Shown: positions 32,852 through 43,693 of the stretch, piece after piece | How positions within the stretch are numbered: position 1 is the first letter of the stretch | How the letters are laid out: the number at the start of each line of letters is the position of its first letter | From: Nansenia antarctica | Taxonomy: Eukaryota; Chordata; Actinopteri; Argentiniformes; Microstomatidae | Direction: 5' to 3' | Length of the DNA: 64,000 nucleotides | Assembly (NCBI GenBank): GCA_963989245.1 | Contig: OZ022344.1 | Location: 12,312,231 to 12,376,230, forward strand | Program-made: the position numbers and the translations under genes | Notes under the pieces: model-generated | Seen by the model: only the letters and a program-made list of their open reading frames with translations | Database searches by the model: none | What the model was told of the DNA's origin: nothing

Positions 32852-33567
32852 CCTCAGGTGGTGAGGGTGGGCAGGCACACCTCATCTCCCCTCACCCTCA
32901 ACACGGGTGCCCCCCAGGGCTGTGTCTTATCCCCACTGTTGTACTCCCTGTACACACATGACTGTGTGGCCACCTTCGACTCCAACTGCATCGTTAAGTT
33001 TGCTGACGATACAGCTGTGGTAGGCCTGATCTCCAACAACGACGAGAAGGCCTATCTGGAGGAGGTAGAGCACCTGACCCAGTGGTGCCAGAACAACAAC
33101 CTCCTTCTAAATGTCAGCAAGACGAAGGAGATACTGGTGGACGTTGGGAGTAAGCAGGAGAGGAACTACAACCCTCTAAACATCAATGGGGCCCCCGTGG
33201 AGAGAGTGGACAACTTCAAGTATCTCGGTATCCAGATCACCAAGAACCTGACATGGTCAACACACATAGGCACTGTGGTGGGGAAGTCACGACAGAGACT
33301 GTACCACCTCAGACGCCTGAAGACATTCAGAGCGTCCCGCCAGATTCTCCGGAGTTTCTACTCATGCACAATCGAGAGCATCCTGACGGGGAACATCGCT
33401 GCTTGGTACGGGAACAGCACCATGCAGGACCGCAAGGCCCTTCAGAGAGTGGTACGGGCAGCCGAACGCACCACAGGGGGACCACTCCCTCGCCTTCAGG
33501 ACATCTACACCAGGCGGTGCAAGACCAAGGCCAAGAGAATCCTGAAGGACCCAAGCCACCCTGATAA

Positions 33568-34089
33568 GGATTCAGGACCATGTTCGCAAGGACAAACAGA
33601 CTGAAGCTCAGCTTCTACCCCAGGGCCATTTAGGCCCTGAACACAGCAAAGACCTAGGTTCTAGGCCCTGGACAATCTAGAAAAATTGATGGCAGCTACT
33701 AGATTGAAATCAAGTGTAATACTGAAACACAACTGTGTACATTTCAAACCTGCAAACTGCGACACTTTAAATGAATGTGCACTAACACTATGTGCAATAT
33801 GACAACCCTAGGGTACATAAGGTTCAGAGAATAGGAAATGTTAGAATAGGTATAGCATAGCATAGAGTACAGCACAGTGTTTTATTTGTATAGTATAGTG
33901 TAGTGGATAGTGTACATACATAGCCTTTATTTATGTAAACCAGCTCTTTTCCCTTCTTGTTTTTAGTTTTTTTTTTCCTAGCACCAGGGGAGCCCCCCCT
34001 CCCAAATTTCGTTGTTTGGTACCTGTACTATATCAATGACAATAAAGACCATTCATCATTCATTCATTCATTCATTCATTCATTCATTC
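33568..34089 (+). mobile_element. 5'-truncated LINE nested in the L2 LINE
   Basis: Begins in a LINE coding end (TNRLKLSFYPRA on the plus strand), continues with 3' UTR and ends in an (ATTC)n tail. ATAA is present on both sides (33564-33567 and 34090-34093); removing the insert restores CCTGATAATGGACTG and the L2 frame. Same family as the minus-strand copy at 15984-17180, and it carries the empty site of that copy's hAT-like element. Confidence 0.88.
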
Positions 34090-34730
34090 ATAATGGACTG
34101 TTCTCTCTGCTGCGGTCAGGGAAAAGGTACCGCTCTCACATGGCAAACACGGAGAGACTCAAGAACAGCTTCTTCCCCCAGGCCATCCGTGACCTGAATG
34201 ACACCACCTAGGCCACAGCCAGGCAACTGCCCCTGCCCCCAGCAGGATGCCCCCCCCCCCTCGCCCCCGCAATATGGACTAACTACAGCACCTTATATTT
34301 ATGATAGATGTTAGTATATTCACTATGCGAATACCCATAATCTGTACATAACCCATCATCTATACAATATGCGTATATCCTGTAAATCATTGCTATTTAT
34401 AAAACAGTATATATTGATTTGTAAATTGACCTGTACACACTGTTGCATCTCTATTTATCTCTATATAGTCCAACCTAATAGTATAGTTTTACCCAACCTG
34501 CAAATGTCATCTGTGCATACCCACCCCCCTCCAACCTACTGTACATATCCTTTGTTTTTCTGTGTGATTTGAGTGTGATTTTGTGTGATTTGAAACCTGC
34601 TCGTGTAATTTGTAAATTGAATTTTTGTATTCCACCTTCTTACTCTTGTAGCACATCTTAGGAGCCGGCAGTAACATTTCACTGTACATTGTACCTGTAC
34701 GATATGCACGTGACAAATAAAATTGACTTT

Positions 34731-35587
34731 GGATACGTTCTTTGATGATTATATATGGTGAAGTCATGTGTTCTCATTTATGTTCTCATGTGTGATGTCA
34801 CCAAGGTGCGACTAATCTATAAATAAGCATGTGCAAATAAAGTAAGCCTCTTTCCGGTGTTAGCTAAACTGAAGTGACCGGTGTTTTTCCTCCGCGAAAT
34901 GGTTAGCTGTTGCCAGTGTTCCTGCCCTAATTAACGCAAGCTAGAATGGCAAATCTCACAGTTTGTTTTTACTATGAAATCTTTATTTAATCAGAACCCT
35001 TTTTTTCCCGACATAACAGGTTTATGTTTACCAATTCCATATGTTGGTTTAGAGGGGATCATGTGTGTAGTAAAAAACTAAATTATAAAGAAATAAGTGC
35101 AGGTGCAAAAATAAGTGATACCCAGGTTGCATTGGTTAACACTTAATCAGCTTGTGAGTAAAATAAATGTTTATATCTTTGCACTCCATCATATTTCAGG
35201 ACCCTCCTTTCATGACTTTTCCTAGATATGTGAGTTCTACCACCCAGTATCCTTACATTTTCAATATCACTTCAGGATAAGCTAGTTTAAAGCTATTTTG
35301 CAGTTTTTCTGTGTAGGAAGCAGGCTAATTTACAAGCGGCCAACTAGTGGTCGTTGTGTGTAAATAGCAGGATAACATTTTAAAGAGGCGGTTCTTTAAG
35401 CAGGTAAAAAGGCACGGCTGTTCTAGTGTTAAATCAAGTAGGTAAGTAGAATCTGGTGGGTAAATAATTGGGTACCAAATGAACCAGTTGAAGGAGAGAT
35501 CTTTAGGAAAGAGTTTGGGCGGGACTGATAAATAGAGATAAGAAACCTGGTCAGTTTTGTGTTATCCATACAGGCAAAACACACCAT
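34731..35587. other. gene-free stretch
   Basis: No coding signal. A TATAAATAAG box-like word near 34818 is followed about 25 bp later by AATAAAG, a spacing seen in compact LTRs, but no second copy or target duplication was found. Confidence 0.4.
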
Positions 35588-35975
35588 GCCGAGAGGAAAG
35601 GAGATCTCAGAGGACATCAGGAAGAGGTTAGAACGAGCACATCAGTCTGCGGAAAGCTATATAAGATATGAACTCCATATCTGTGAGGCAAATCCACTGT
35701 GAGGCAAATCATTTACAAATGGGGAGCATTTAACATGACAGCAACTCGGCCTAGAAGTGGACACCCTTCCAAAATATCCCCAAGAGCCACAAACCCCCCC
35801 CCAAAATCTGGTAAAAACCAACCCAAACATAATATTTTGCTGCATCTCAGGCAACTGTGCATGCTTAAACAATGAGAAGAACACAAATCAAAATGGCATT
35901 CGTGGGAGGATTGCTAGGAAGAAGCCTCTGCTGTCAAAAAATAACCAAACTGCCCTTCTTAACTTTGCTCACGTC
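35588..35975 (+). pseudogene. Tc1/mariner transposase remnant
   Basis: Starts MPRGKEISEDIRKRLERAHQ, the usual N-terminus of fish Tc1-like transposases (paired-type helix-turn-helix). In shifted frames GRIARKKPLLSKNN and LLNFAH follow, as expected in order. Several stops and frameshifts; the DDE core is not seen and the right part after about 35975 is unrelated. Confidence 0.75.
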
Positions 35976-36295
35976 CGGCCCCATGGAGGTCTTGGAGAAG
36001 ACTCTCCTGCGCCGCGGACGAGGGGCTGTTCCTCCAAGCACGATTAGAGCTAAGATAGACTAGTTTTGATAATTCGCGATAATTTCAGCTCGAGTTCCGT
36101 TCCATGTATGTGGCTCAAATAATTTGCTGCTTGGTTGCTATGCAACCAATCCTTGAGAACAAACCTGGTAGCGACCAGGTTTTACGGTCTGGTTTAAGTA
36201 AGATGTGTGTCAAAAATGTCTCACAGGCGTAAACTACATCCCGAACAACAGTTCGGTCAAGTGTCTTTTTGGAAATATTAGTTCCCACCTTTTAT

Positions 36296-36425
36296 GAGAT
36301 AGATAGATAGATAATTTGATAGTGTGCTAGATAGCTAGATAGTGTGCTAGATAGATATAGATAGATAGTGTGCTAGATACACAGATAGATAGACAGATAG
36401 ACAGATAGATAGATAGATCAATACA

Positions 36426-36462
<37 letters not shown>

Positions 36463-36467
36463 TAGAC

Positions 36468-36511
<44 letters not shown>

Positions 36512-36564
36512 GCTATGTATTGAATGAATGAATGAATGAATGAATGAATGAATGAATGAATGAA
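36296..36564. repeat. (GATA)n/(GACA)n/(GAAT)n microsatellites
   Basis: GATA and GACA runs with short GTGTGCTA interruptions, then a GAAT run at about 36521-36564. The GAAT run is the tail of a minus-strand LINE 3' end continuing to 36672. Confidence 0.85.
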
Positions 36565-36672
36565 TCGTTTAATGACCACACGACCAAGGTCGGTGGAATT
36601 TGTTGTCGGTACAGATGGAAAGCTTAATACAGCAGTGTCAATTACATCAAACATACACACATTACACATGAC
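36565..36672 (-). mobile_element. LINE 3' UTR, split by a hAT element
   Basis: The minus strand ends ...GGTCGTGTGGTCATTAAACG then (ATTC)n, a fish LINE 3' end. The same sequence resumes after the hAT element at 37623 and runs to the 5' flank of the Tx1-like LINE. Confidence 0.55.
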
Positions 36673-37614
36673 CAGTGTTGCCACAGTTACTTTGAAAAAG
36701 TATTCTGATTACTGATTACTGATTACTCCTTTAAAAAGTAATCTAGTTACTTTACTGATTACTTGATTTTAAAAGTAACTAAGTTAGATTACTAGTTACT
36801 TTTTTAGTTACTATTGGCAGCTGCCTAGGCACCCGACCCCCCACCCCCCCCCCCGCAACATAAAAATGAAAACTGGTTTAGCCAAAACTCACTTTATTTT
36901 AACAGTAACTTAAATTACATAATTAAACTTTAAACAATAACTTAAAACAACAAAAGAAAGAGTCTTTCTTTGCCTCACCCAACATAAATACTTGTTTTTA
37001 AACAATAAAATAAATATAAACTTTATTTAACAGTAACTAGCAAGGAGTGGTTTCACAAAACCTAAAACCTACCCTGACCATTTAGATATGATCCTAATAT
37101 AATCCTAATCCTAAACTGGGTGAGTCTGAGTTTATCAATGATCAACATTTATGTTCTTGTCATCCTTTGCTGACACAAACTCAAAATAATCCTTATATTT
37201 CCAGCTATTTAACGCATATCTCTGTTCTCGCTCCATTGTGTAGGCTACGCTTCTGTTTACACTGTGCAATCAGCGTGGTGATACACGTGAGCGATTCTGC
37301 TGCAATCTCGCGATAGTCGAGAGCCGTTTTTTGCGGGCATGGCCTTCCATAGTAACCTCGTGTTGAAAACGTGGGCACTGACGTCACTCCCCAAGACGCG
37401 AGAAATGTTTGTTTACTATCGAACATTACAAAGAAATACTGCATTTAGCCTAAGTTATGAGGTAGTAACGCAATAGTAACGCACAGCCACTTGAATAAGT
37501 AACTTTAATCCGATTACTGATTTGGAAATAGTATCGCGTTAGAATACTCATTACTGGGAAAAGTATTCAGATTAGAGTAACATGTTACTTAGTAACGCGT
37601 TACCGGCATCACTG
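36673..37614. mobile_element. non-autonomous hAT element, 942 bp
   Basis: Ends CAGTGTTGCC (left) and, inverted, CAGTGATGCC (right), flanked by a perfect 8-bp duplication CACATGAC (36665-36672 and 37615-37622). Subterminal regions are built of GATTACT and AGTAACTT words in opposite orientation. No coding capacity. Confidence 0.9.
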
Positions 37615-37735
37615 CACATGACTATCACAATGGACAATGTACACACATAACCACAAGACAAAATCATAGTCAATATTTACAACTTGTAAATATTTACAAT
37701 ATTGTAACGATCCTGTATGAGGCCCCGTTAACAAC

Positions 37736-39268
37736 ATGGTGAAGACACGCGGAATGACAGACGACACGGAGAATGACACGGACACAGGCAATACGAAAGA
37801 ACCAGAGAAAGAAAGAGAGAGCGAAAGAGAAGAGATGGAGAGACAGAAAGTAAGAGAGGAAATTGAAGGGTTTATAAGAAAAGAGAAAGAGAAAATCGCG
37901 AGGGAGAAACAGGAGGCGGAAGCGAGAGCACAAGCGGAGCGAGAGGTCCCCGCATACAGCAAAGAACTGACGGTAGCGGTGGAACTGGTCGGCGAGGAGA
38001 GGATCACAATGATGGCACTGCTACGGGCGACGAAGGAGGTGTGCGGGCTCGTCGTGGGATGTCGATACATTGGTTTGAACAGATACGAGATTACGATGAG
38101 CCATCCGAAGGGGAAGGAGAGGCTGCTCGACGGTTTCAAGATAAACGAGACGAGGATCATGGCGAGGGAACTATGTGGGGATGAAATGGTGGTGTCTTTT
38201 ATTGGACTGCCGGTGTACACGAAGGACGGAGACATTTTAAGGAAACTAACAGACTGGGGGGTACACGCGGTCTCCCCGATAAAGAGGAGGATGTGGCCGG
38301 GGACCAGCATATGTGAAGGTACACGTTTTGTGAAAGTTAAATTTAATGATGTTGTGAAATCGCTGCCGTACTCGACCAAGTTCGAGACGGACAATGGGTC
38401 TGACTTTTTTCGGGTGATTCATGACAGACAGGTGAAGGTGTGTAGGATGTGTCTGCAGCCAGGGCACATCCTACGAGAATGTCCCGAGTTCAAGTGCAGA
38501 AGGTGTGGGCGCAGCGGGCATTATGCGAGGGAATGCGCGACGTTTGAAAACAAGTGCAGGGGGTGTGGGGACCTGGAATCCCAATGCAAGTGTAGGGAGG
38601 AAGAAGTAGTGATGAGTCCATCCACTGTTTTTAGACAGAGGGAGGAAGAAGGGAAGGGGGGAAAGGGGGGAGAGGAAGAGAAGGGAGAGGGAGAAAAGGG
38701 AGAGGGAGAAGAGGGAGAGAAGAGCGAGGGAGAGGAGGAAGAGAAGAGCGAGGGAGAAGAGGAAGAGAAGAGCGAGGGAGAGGAGGAAGAGGGGATGGAG
38801 GAGGGAGTATCGTTGACAGCTCAGACTGTGCCAGAGTCTCAGAGAACGGAGTGGTCGAGACTGACAGGAGAGAGCGGGAAGGGGGGGGGCATGGGGTCGA
38901 GCCTCGACAGTTTTATGGGGGTAACCCAGGCATCGGAGTTGCAAGGGAGCGCACAGACGACCGGGGGGAGAGGTTCCCAACAAGAGCCTTTGCCCCCGAG
39001 AGTCGTGCGCCCGAAAGAAGCAAAAGAGGCAGGCAACAAATCGAAGGAGGGAACCCCCATGAACAACGAGTCGGAATGGCGAGAGGCCGTACCCGTAAGC
39101 CCCCCCCCGAAAGCATCTGAAAAGATGTTAACAAACAGTGACGAGGGGTGGGGTGAGCAAGACGAGTCTGAGCTGTTGACGATAGTGGGAGGGAGGAAGA
39201 GGGCGCTTTTAGCGGGGAAACTAAAGCGCAAATCAAAGCTGCAGTACATAGAGGGAAAGAAGAAATGA
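37736..39268 (+). CDS. Tx1-like LINE ORF1 protein
   Basis: 510 codons. An N-terminal Lys/Glu/Arg-rich predicted coiled coil (residues about 15-80) is followed by a globular RNA-binding-like part (about 85-225). Two good CCHC knuckles follow (CRMCLQPGHILREC and CRRCGRSGHYAREC, about 236-270) with a degenerate third (CRGCGDLESQCKC). The C-terminal part has tandem EEEKSEGE repeats (about 330-355) and a basic end. Such proteins bind the LINE RNA and form the particle with ORF2. The ATG is at the start of a G+A-rich frame with no in-frame alternative upstream; ORF2 begins 7 bp after the stop, so reinitiation is a plausible way to translate it. Confidence 0.85.
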   Translation: MVKTRGMTDDTENDTDTGNTKEPEKERESEREEMERQKVREEIEGFIRKEKEKIAREKQEAEARAQAEREVPAYSKELTVAVELVGEERITMMALLRATKEVCGLVVGCRYIGLNRYEITMSHPKGKERLLDGFKINETRIMARELCGDEMVVSFIGLPVYTKDGDILRKLTDWGVHAVSPIKRRMWPGTSICEGTRFVKVKFNDVVKSLPYSTKFETDNGSDFFRVIHDRQVKVCRMCLQPGHILRECPEFKCRRCGRSGHYARECATFENKCRGCGDLESQCKCREEEVVMSPSTVFRQREEEGKGGKGGEEEKGEGEKGEGEEGEKSEGEEEEKSEGEEEEKSEGEEEEGMEEGVSLTAQTVPESQRTEWSRLTGESGKGGGMGSSLDSFMGVTQASELQGSAQTTGGRGSQQEPLPPRVVRPKEAKEAGNKSKEGTPMNNESEWREAVPVSPPPKASEKMLTNSDEGWGEQDESELLTIVGGRKRALLAGKLKRKSKLQYIEGKKK

Positions 39269-39275
39269 AATAAAA

Positions 39276-42200
39276 ATGGCAGTAAACATATTTATCCTCC
39301 TACACTTGTTTTCAATGGTCACGATTTCCTCCATAAACATCAATGGGCTCAATAACATGGAGAAGCTAGAGGAGGTGCTGGTGACTTTCACATCTGATGT
39401 TCTGGTACTGCAGGAGACAAAGTGGACAGACACCAAAATGACAGAAATCAAGGGGAAATGGAGGGGTATGCTGTTTACAAATAATGGGACGAATAAATCA
39501 TGTGGGGTAGCGATATTAATTAAAGAGAATAGGGTAGAGAATGTAAGAGAGGTTTTGAATGACGGGAAGGGCAGGGTAATAGGGATAGAATTTAATATAA
39601 ATAATGTAATGTTTAGATTAATTAATGTGTATGCACCAAATAGAGAGGTTGAAAAGAGGGATTTTTTTGTAGAACTGAGCTTGCACTGCACAGGGAATTG
39701 TATTTTGGTGGGTGATTTTAACGTATTTTGCACTAAGATGGATGTTTATAGAGTAGATAGTTTTAAGACAGATTCAGCTAGGAGAGGGTTATTAGAAATG
39801 ATAGAGCAGAGAAATTTAATAGATGTATGGAGAGTTAGGAACACAAGTAAGAGAGAGTTTTCAAGAAGACAGGTAGTTAGTGGGGTTTTGAAGCAGAGTA
39901 GAATAGATTTATGTTTAGTATCACAGGGGATAGAAAAGGAAATAGGAGATATACAACACAAATTCACGGGATACAGCGATCACGCAGCAATCACGTTTCA
40001 CTTAGGAGGTAGGCACACAGGGAAAGGGGGGGGTGTGTGGTGTTTGAACACGAGGGTATTAGGGGAGAATGAGTATAGGGATATGGTGAATGAGCATATT
40101 AGTGAGCGAATGAAGTGTGGAATGTATGAAGAGAATGTGTGTGAATGGTGGGAGTGTGTTAAGAGACAGGTAAAACAATTAAGTATTAGTTATTGCAGAA
40201 AACGAAGTCAGGATAGAAAGAGAAAAGAAAGTGTATTGAGAGGGAGGATGGATGAGGAACTAAAAGAAATAGACAGGGACCCAGATAGAAGCGTAGTAAA
40301 ATACATGGAGATTAGGGGAGAATTAGAAGCGTATGAAAAGGAGAAGTGTAGAGGGGCTATAGTTAGGAGTAGGGCACAGTATACAGTGGAAGGGGAGAAA
40401 TGCACAGCGTTCTTTTTAGGGTTAGAGAAGCAGAAGCAGGGGAAAACATACATAGAAGAGATAGAGAATGGAAAAGGGGAGATAGTGAAGGACTATGTAG
40501 GGGTTTTAGAGACAGTGCAGGAGTATTATGAGAATTTATTCAAAAAAGGTAGTGTAGACAATGACAGTGTAGGAGAAGTTCTAGGGACAGTTGAGCATAG
40601 GTTAGCAGATAGTGACAGGGAAGGGTGTGATAGGGATTTATCAGAGGGGGAGGTCACCTTAGCCATTCAGAGCTCAAATAATGGTAAAAGCCCGGGCTCT
40701 GATGGCTTACCAGGTGAATTCTACAAGTGTTTTAGTGCAGTGCTTAGTAAGATTTTGTTGAAGGTTTATAAGGAAATGGAAAGGGTAGAGAAGGTTAGTG
40801 AGTCGATGGCAACAGGGTTAATTACTTTATTATACAAGAAGGGTAGTAAGTTACAGTTAGGGAATTACAGAGGGATTAGTTTATTGAATACAGACTACAA
40901 AGTGTTAGCGAAGATTTTAGCCAATAGGATTAAGTCAGTAGTAGGGTCCATAGTATCATCGACTCAAGCGTATAGCATACCAGGAAGAGATATAGCGGAT
41001 ACAATAGGATCAGTCAGAGATACAGTGAAACACATGAAGGAAGAGGGAGGGATAGTGTTGAGTGTAGATTTCAATAAGGCTTTTGATAGAGTAGAGCACG
41101 AGTTTATGTTTAGGACGTTAGAGAAGTTTGGTTTTGGGAAGAGGATAGTTCAGTGGATTAGGTTACTGTATAGTTGTGCAAAGAGTAGGGTAAAGTGTAG
41201 TGGAGTTTTGACAGATAGTTTTAGTTTAGAAAGATCAGTTAGGCAGGGTTGTCCGTTGTCCAGTCTGCTGTACAGCATTACAGCAGAGCCACTGGCGACG
41301 TTGTTAAAATCAGACAAACACATTCAGGGTATACATATTCCAGGGGGTGGGAGGAGTTTAATACATCAGTATGCAGACGACACAAACATAACAGTTAGGG
41401 ATGTAGACAGTGTGAAGAGAGTAGTCAAGTTATTAGAAGTATATGGGAAAGCATCAGGGGCCAAAATGAATGTAGAGAAGTCAGAAATACTGTGTGTAGG
41501 GAGTGTAGACATGAGTGAATGTGATATACCTTTGAAAGTGGCAAAAGGAATGATAAAAGTGCTAGGAGTGAATGTGGGTGTGAATGAAAAAGAAGCAAGG
41601 GATGTAACATGGACAGGGATTTTGAACAGGGTGAAACAAGCACTGAATTCATGGAGAAGGAGAAAACTGAAACTAAGGGGAAAGGTGACGGTAATAAACT
41701 GCCTGATCCTATCAAAGGTGAATCATGTGTTGAGTGCACTAGATTTACCTTTGTGGGTCACGAAAGAATTGAATGGGGTGATAAATAGTTTTTTGTGGGA
41801 TAGCAAGCAGGCACTAATTAGGCACGGGGTGTTAATAAATAGTTATAAGAATGGGGGGTTAAAATTGATAGATATAGAAGTGAAGAAAAGGGCACTTAGG
41901 GTCAAAATTGTGAAAAAGTTTTTGTATGGTAGGGATGAATATTGTTGGATGGGTTTCTTTGAGGATTATTTGCACAGATATGGAGGGTGTGGTGTGAATG
42001 GTCTTTTAATGGTTTTTAATAAACCACGGTACGAGGGAATGTCACTGTTTTATAGAGAGGTGTTTGAAGCATGGGGGAAATATTTAGAGCAGGTAAGGTA
42101 CAAGTGTGTAGGGAAAGATGAGGTTTTAAATCAGCCCATCTTTTTCAACCCCAAGATAAAGTACAATAACAAGATGATAGTTAGTAAGCATTTTGAACAG

Positions 42201-43109
42201 GCAGGGTTTAGACAGATAAAACATATAGTGTCAGAGAACAATTTCAAAACAGAGCAGGAGATAGTGCAGGGAATAAGGGCAGTGAATAGGGATATAAGGA
42301 AAGGTGGGATTGCAGGAGTGTATAATAGAATTAGGGACAGTATAAGTAGGGAATGGAAAACGTTAATGTTAGGACAGGGAGAGGCAGGTGAGGAAAAAAT
42401 GATGGTAGAATTAAGGGTAGAAAGGAAAGGTTTAGAGGTCAAGTTTGAGGATGTGAAAACGAAAGGGATATACATGGATTTACTGGGTGATGGGTTGGTG
42501 AGGCCAGCGTCAGAGAAGGTGTGGAAAAGGGTTTTTGAAGGTATTGATGTGGGAAAGGTATGGGCAAATCTGGGTGTGAAATATAATAGCGTAGAATGTG
42601 AGCACAATGATTTTAAGATTAGGCACAATAGGGTTTACACAAATGTCGTTTTGCACCAAATGGATAGGAATATAGGTAGGGTATGTGATGTATGTAAAGG
42701 GAGGGATGAAAACTTTGACCACTTTTTTGTTGAATGTCCAAGTTTGTCTGTCTTATTTGTGAAAGTAAAGGGGTTGTTAAGTGTACACTGTGGGGTTACC
42801 GTCAGGAATGAGATTGAATGGAAGGAATTGTTATTGTTTGGGGTGGTGGGAAAAAAGAAAGAAGTGAATGTAGATTTGGTTAATTTTTTGTTGAGTCACG
42901 TAAGGTATGCAATTGTATGTAGGAGGAATGTAGCACATTATGAGGGGAAAGTTACCAGGGTGTGGGAGTTGTTTGTGTCACTATTTAAAAAGGATGTTAG
43001 GTTAGTGCACACACTGGGGAAAGCAGATTTTTGTAAACACTTTGTCAATAATAGCACTTTGGTGACTATTACAGGATCAGGGATGTTAGGTTATAATATA
43101 GAAGATTAG
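39276..43109 (+). CDS. Tx1-like LINE ORF2: endonuclease and reverse transcriptase
   Basis: 1277 codons, uninterrupted. The APE-type endonuclease occupies residues about 15-245: SININGLNN, VLQETKW, INVYAPNRE, LVGDFNVF and YSDHAAI carry the expected Asn, Glu, Tyr, Asp/Asn and Asp-His residues. Reverse transcriptase spans about 450-760: GNYRGISLLNTDYK, DFNKAFDRVEH (first Asp), VRQGCPLSSLLY and YADDTNI (Asp pair). A C-terminal CCHC finger is CDVCKGRDENFDHFFVEC. The protein nicks DNA and copies LINE RNA at the nick. The coding strand is strikingly poor in C and rich in A, G and T compared with ORF1. No inactivating change is visible, so this may be a source copy. Confidence 0.9.
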   Translation: MAVNIFILLHLFSMVTISSININGLNNMEKLEEVLVTFTSDVLVLQETKWTDTKMTEIKGKWRGMLFTNNGTNKSCGVAILIKENRVENVREVLNDGKGRVIGIEFNINNVMFRLINVYAPNREVEKRDFFVELSLHCTGNCILVGDFNVFCTKMDVYRVDSFKTDSARRGLLEMIEQRNLIDVWRVRNTSKREFSRRQVVSGVLKQSRIDLCLVSQGIEKEIGDIQHKFTGYSDHAAITFHLGGRHTGKGGGVWCLNTRVLGENEYRDMVNEHISERMKCGMYEENVCEWWECVKRQVKQLSISYCRKRSQDRKRKESVLRGRMDEELKEIDRDPDRSVVKYMEIRGELEAYEKEKCRGAIVRSRAQYTVEGEKCTAFFLGLEKQKQGKTYIEEIENGKGEIVKDYVGVLETVQEYYENLFKKGSVDNDSVGEVLGTVEHRLADSDREGCDRDLSEGEVTLAIQSSNNGKSPGSDGLPGEFYKCFSAVLSKILLKVYKEMERVEKVSESMATGLITLLYKKGSKLQLGNYRGISLLNTDYKVLAKILANRIKSVVGSIVSSTQAYSIPGRDIADTIGSVRDTVKHMKEEGGIVLSVDFNKAFDRVEHEFMFRTLEKFGFGKRIVQWIRLLYSCAKSRVKCSGVLTDSFSLERSVRQGCPLSSLLYSITAEPLATLLKSDKHIQGIHIPGGGRSLIHQYADDTNITVRDVDSVKRVVKLLEVYGKASGAKMNVEKSEILCVGSVDMSECDIPLKVAKGMIKVLGVNVGVNEKEARDVTWTGILNRVKQALNSWRRRKLKLRGKVTVINCLILSKVNHVLSALDLPLWVTKELNGVINSFLWDSKQALIRHGVLINSYKNGGLKLIDIEVKKRALRVKIVKKFLYGRDEYCWMGFFEDYLHRYGGCGVNGLLMVFNKPRYEGMSLFYREVFEAWGKYLEQVRYKCVGKDEVLNQPIFFNPKIKYNNKMIVSKHFEQAGFRQIKHIVSENNFKTEQEIVQGIRAVNRDIRKGGIAGVYNRIRDSISREWKTLMLGQGEAGEEKMMVELRVERKGLEVKFEDVKTKGIYMDLLGDGLVRPASEKVWKRVFEGIDVGKVWANLGVKYNSVECEHNDFKIRHNRVYTNVVLHQMDRNIGRVCDVCKGRDENFDHFFVECPSLSVLFVKVKGLLSVHCGVTVRNEIEWKELLLFGVVGKKKEVNVDLVNFLLSHVRYAIVCRRNVAHYEGKVTRVWELFVSLFKKDVRLVHTLGKADFCKHFVNNSTLVTITGSGMLGYNIED

Positions 43110-43165
43110 TATCTGTGTTTGGTTTTGAGTCAGTGTTTTTGTTTGTTTTATGCTTTTTCTGAGTT

Positions 43166-43212
43166 GACCAAGGGCTGCCAGGCATAGATAAGACCTGGTA
43201 TGCTACTTGGTC
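43166..43212 (+). other. 3' UTR stem-loop, copy 1
   Basis: A 47-nt segment starting GACCAAG and ending CTTGGTC; these arms pair, and inside GCCAGG pairs with CCTGGT around an 11-nt loop. An identical copy is at 43453-43499. A candidate RNA structure for ORF2 recognition. Confidence 0.75.
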
Positions 43213-43240
43213 TCATGTTGGTTTGTCTATTCTGGTTTAG

Positions 43241-43268
43241 GTTTAGGGTTAGGGTTAGGGTTAGGGTT
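43241..43268 (+). repeat. short telomere-like (TTAGGG)n run
   Basis: About four TTAGGG units between the two stem-loops of the LINE 3' UTR. A second short run is at 51263-51287. Confidence 0.85.
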
Positions 43269-43452
43269 GTGTCTGTCCCACTTTTTGTCTGTCATGAATC
43301 ACCCGTTTTTTATGTGTCATATGTCCTTTGCTTCATCATTTTTTACTGTTTTATCATTTCTATATTTGTTGTAGCATTCTTTTTGTCTCTTTGTTTGGAT
43401 TATTTTGCGTATGGTTTATTTGTTATGTTTGACGTTATGATTTTTCTGATTT

Positions 43453-43499
43453 GACCAAGGGCTGCCAGGCATAGATAAGACCTGGTATGCTACTTGGTC
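43453..43499 (+). other. 3' UTR stem-loop, copy 2
   Basis: Identical 47-nt repeat of 43166-43212, 287 bp downstream, 170 bp before the poly(A) run. Confidence 0.75.
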
Positions 43500-43693
43500 T
43501 TTTTTGTTGTCGTCCTTTGTCTATTCTATGTCTGTCCCACATTCTGTGTTGTGCTGTCAGTCATGTCTCACTGTGTTATTTACGTATCGTATCTGTATGT
43601 GTTTTGTGAATAATGTAAATAACCAACTGAACAAATTATCTGTGAAATGTATTTTTGATAATAAAAGATAAAAAAAAAAAAAAAAAAAAAACA

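Larger units (their letters stand above)
26717..34730 (+). pseudogene. L2-like LINE reverse transcriptase, split by three insertions
   Basis: Fragments 26717-26795, 31343-31723, 32860-33567 and 34094-about 34730 form one plus-strand LINE. Read across the breaks after removing one copy of each duplication, the frame stays L2-like: VIPTCFKESTIIP | IPKKPRPACINDYRPVAL, FIDYSSAFNTI (catalytic Asp), LDFLTGRPQ | VVRVGRH, GAPQGCVLSPLLY, KFADDTAVVGL (catalytic Asp pair), DPSHPD | NGLFSLLRSGKRYRS, ending FFPQAIRDLNDTT. The 3' UTR ends CACGTGACAAATAAAATTGA. It is 5' truncated near 26717 and dead because of the insertions, which are separate entries. Confidence 0.85.

Noticed and set aside
34740..34900. 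Solo LTR suggested by a TATA-like word followed by AATAAA
   Set aside because: No terminal TG...CA pair, partner copy or flanking duplication was found.
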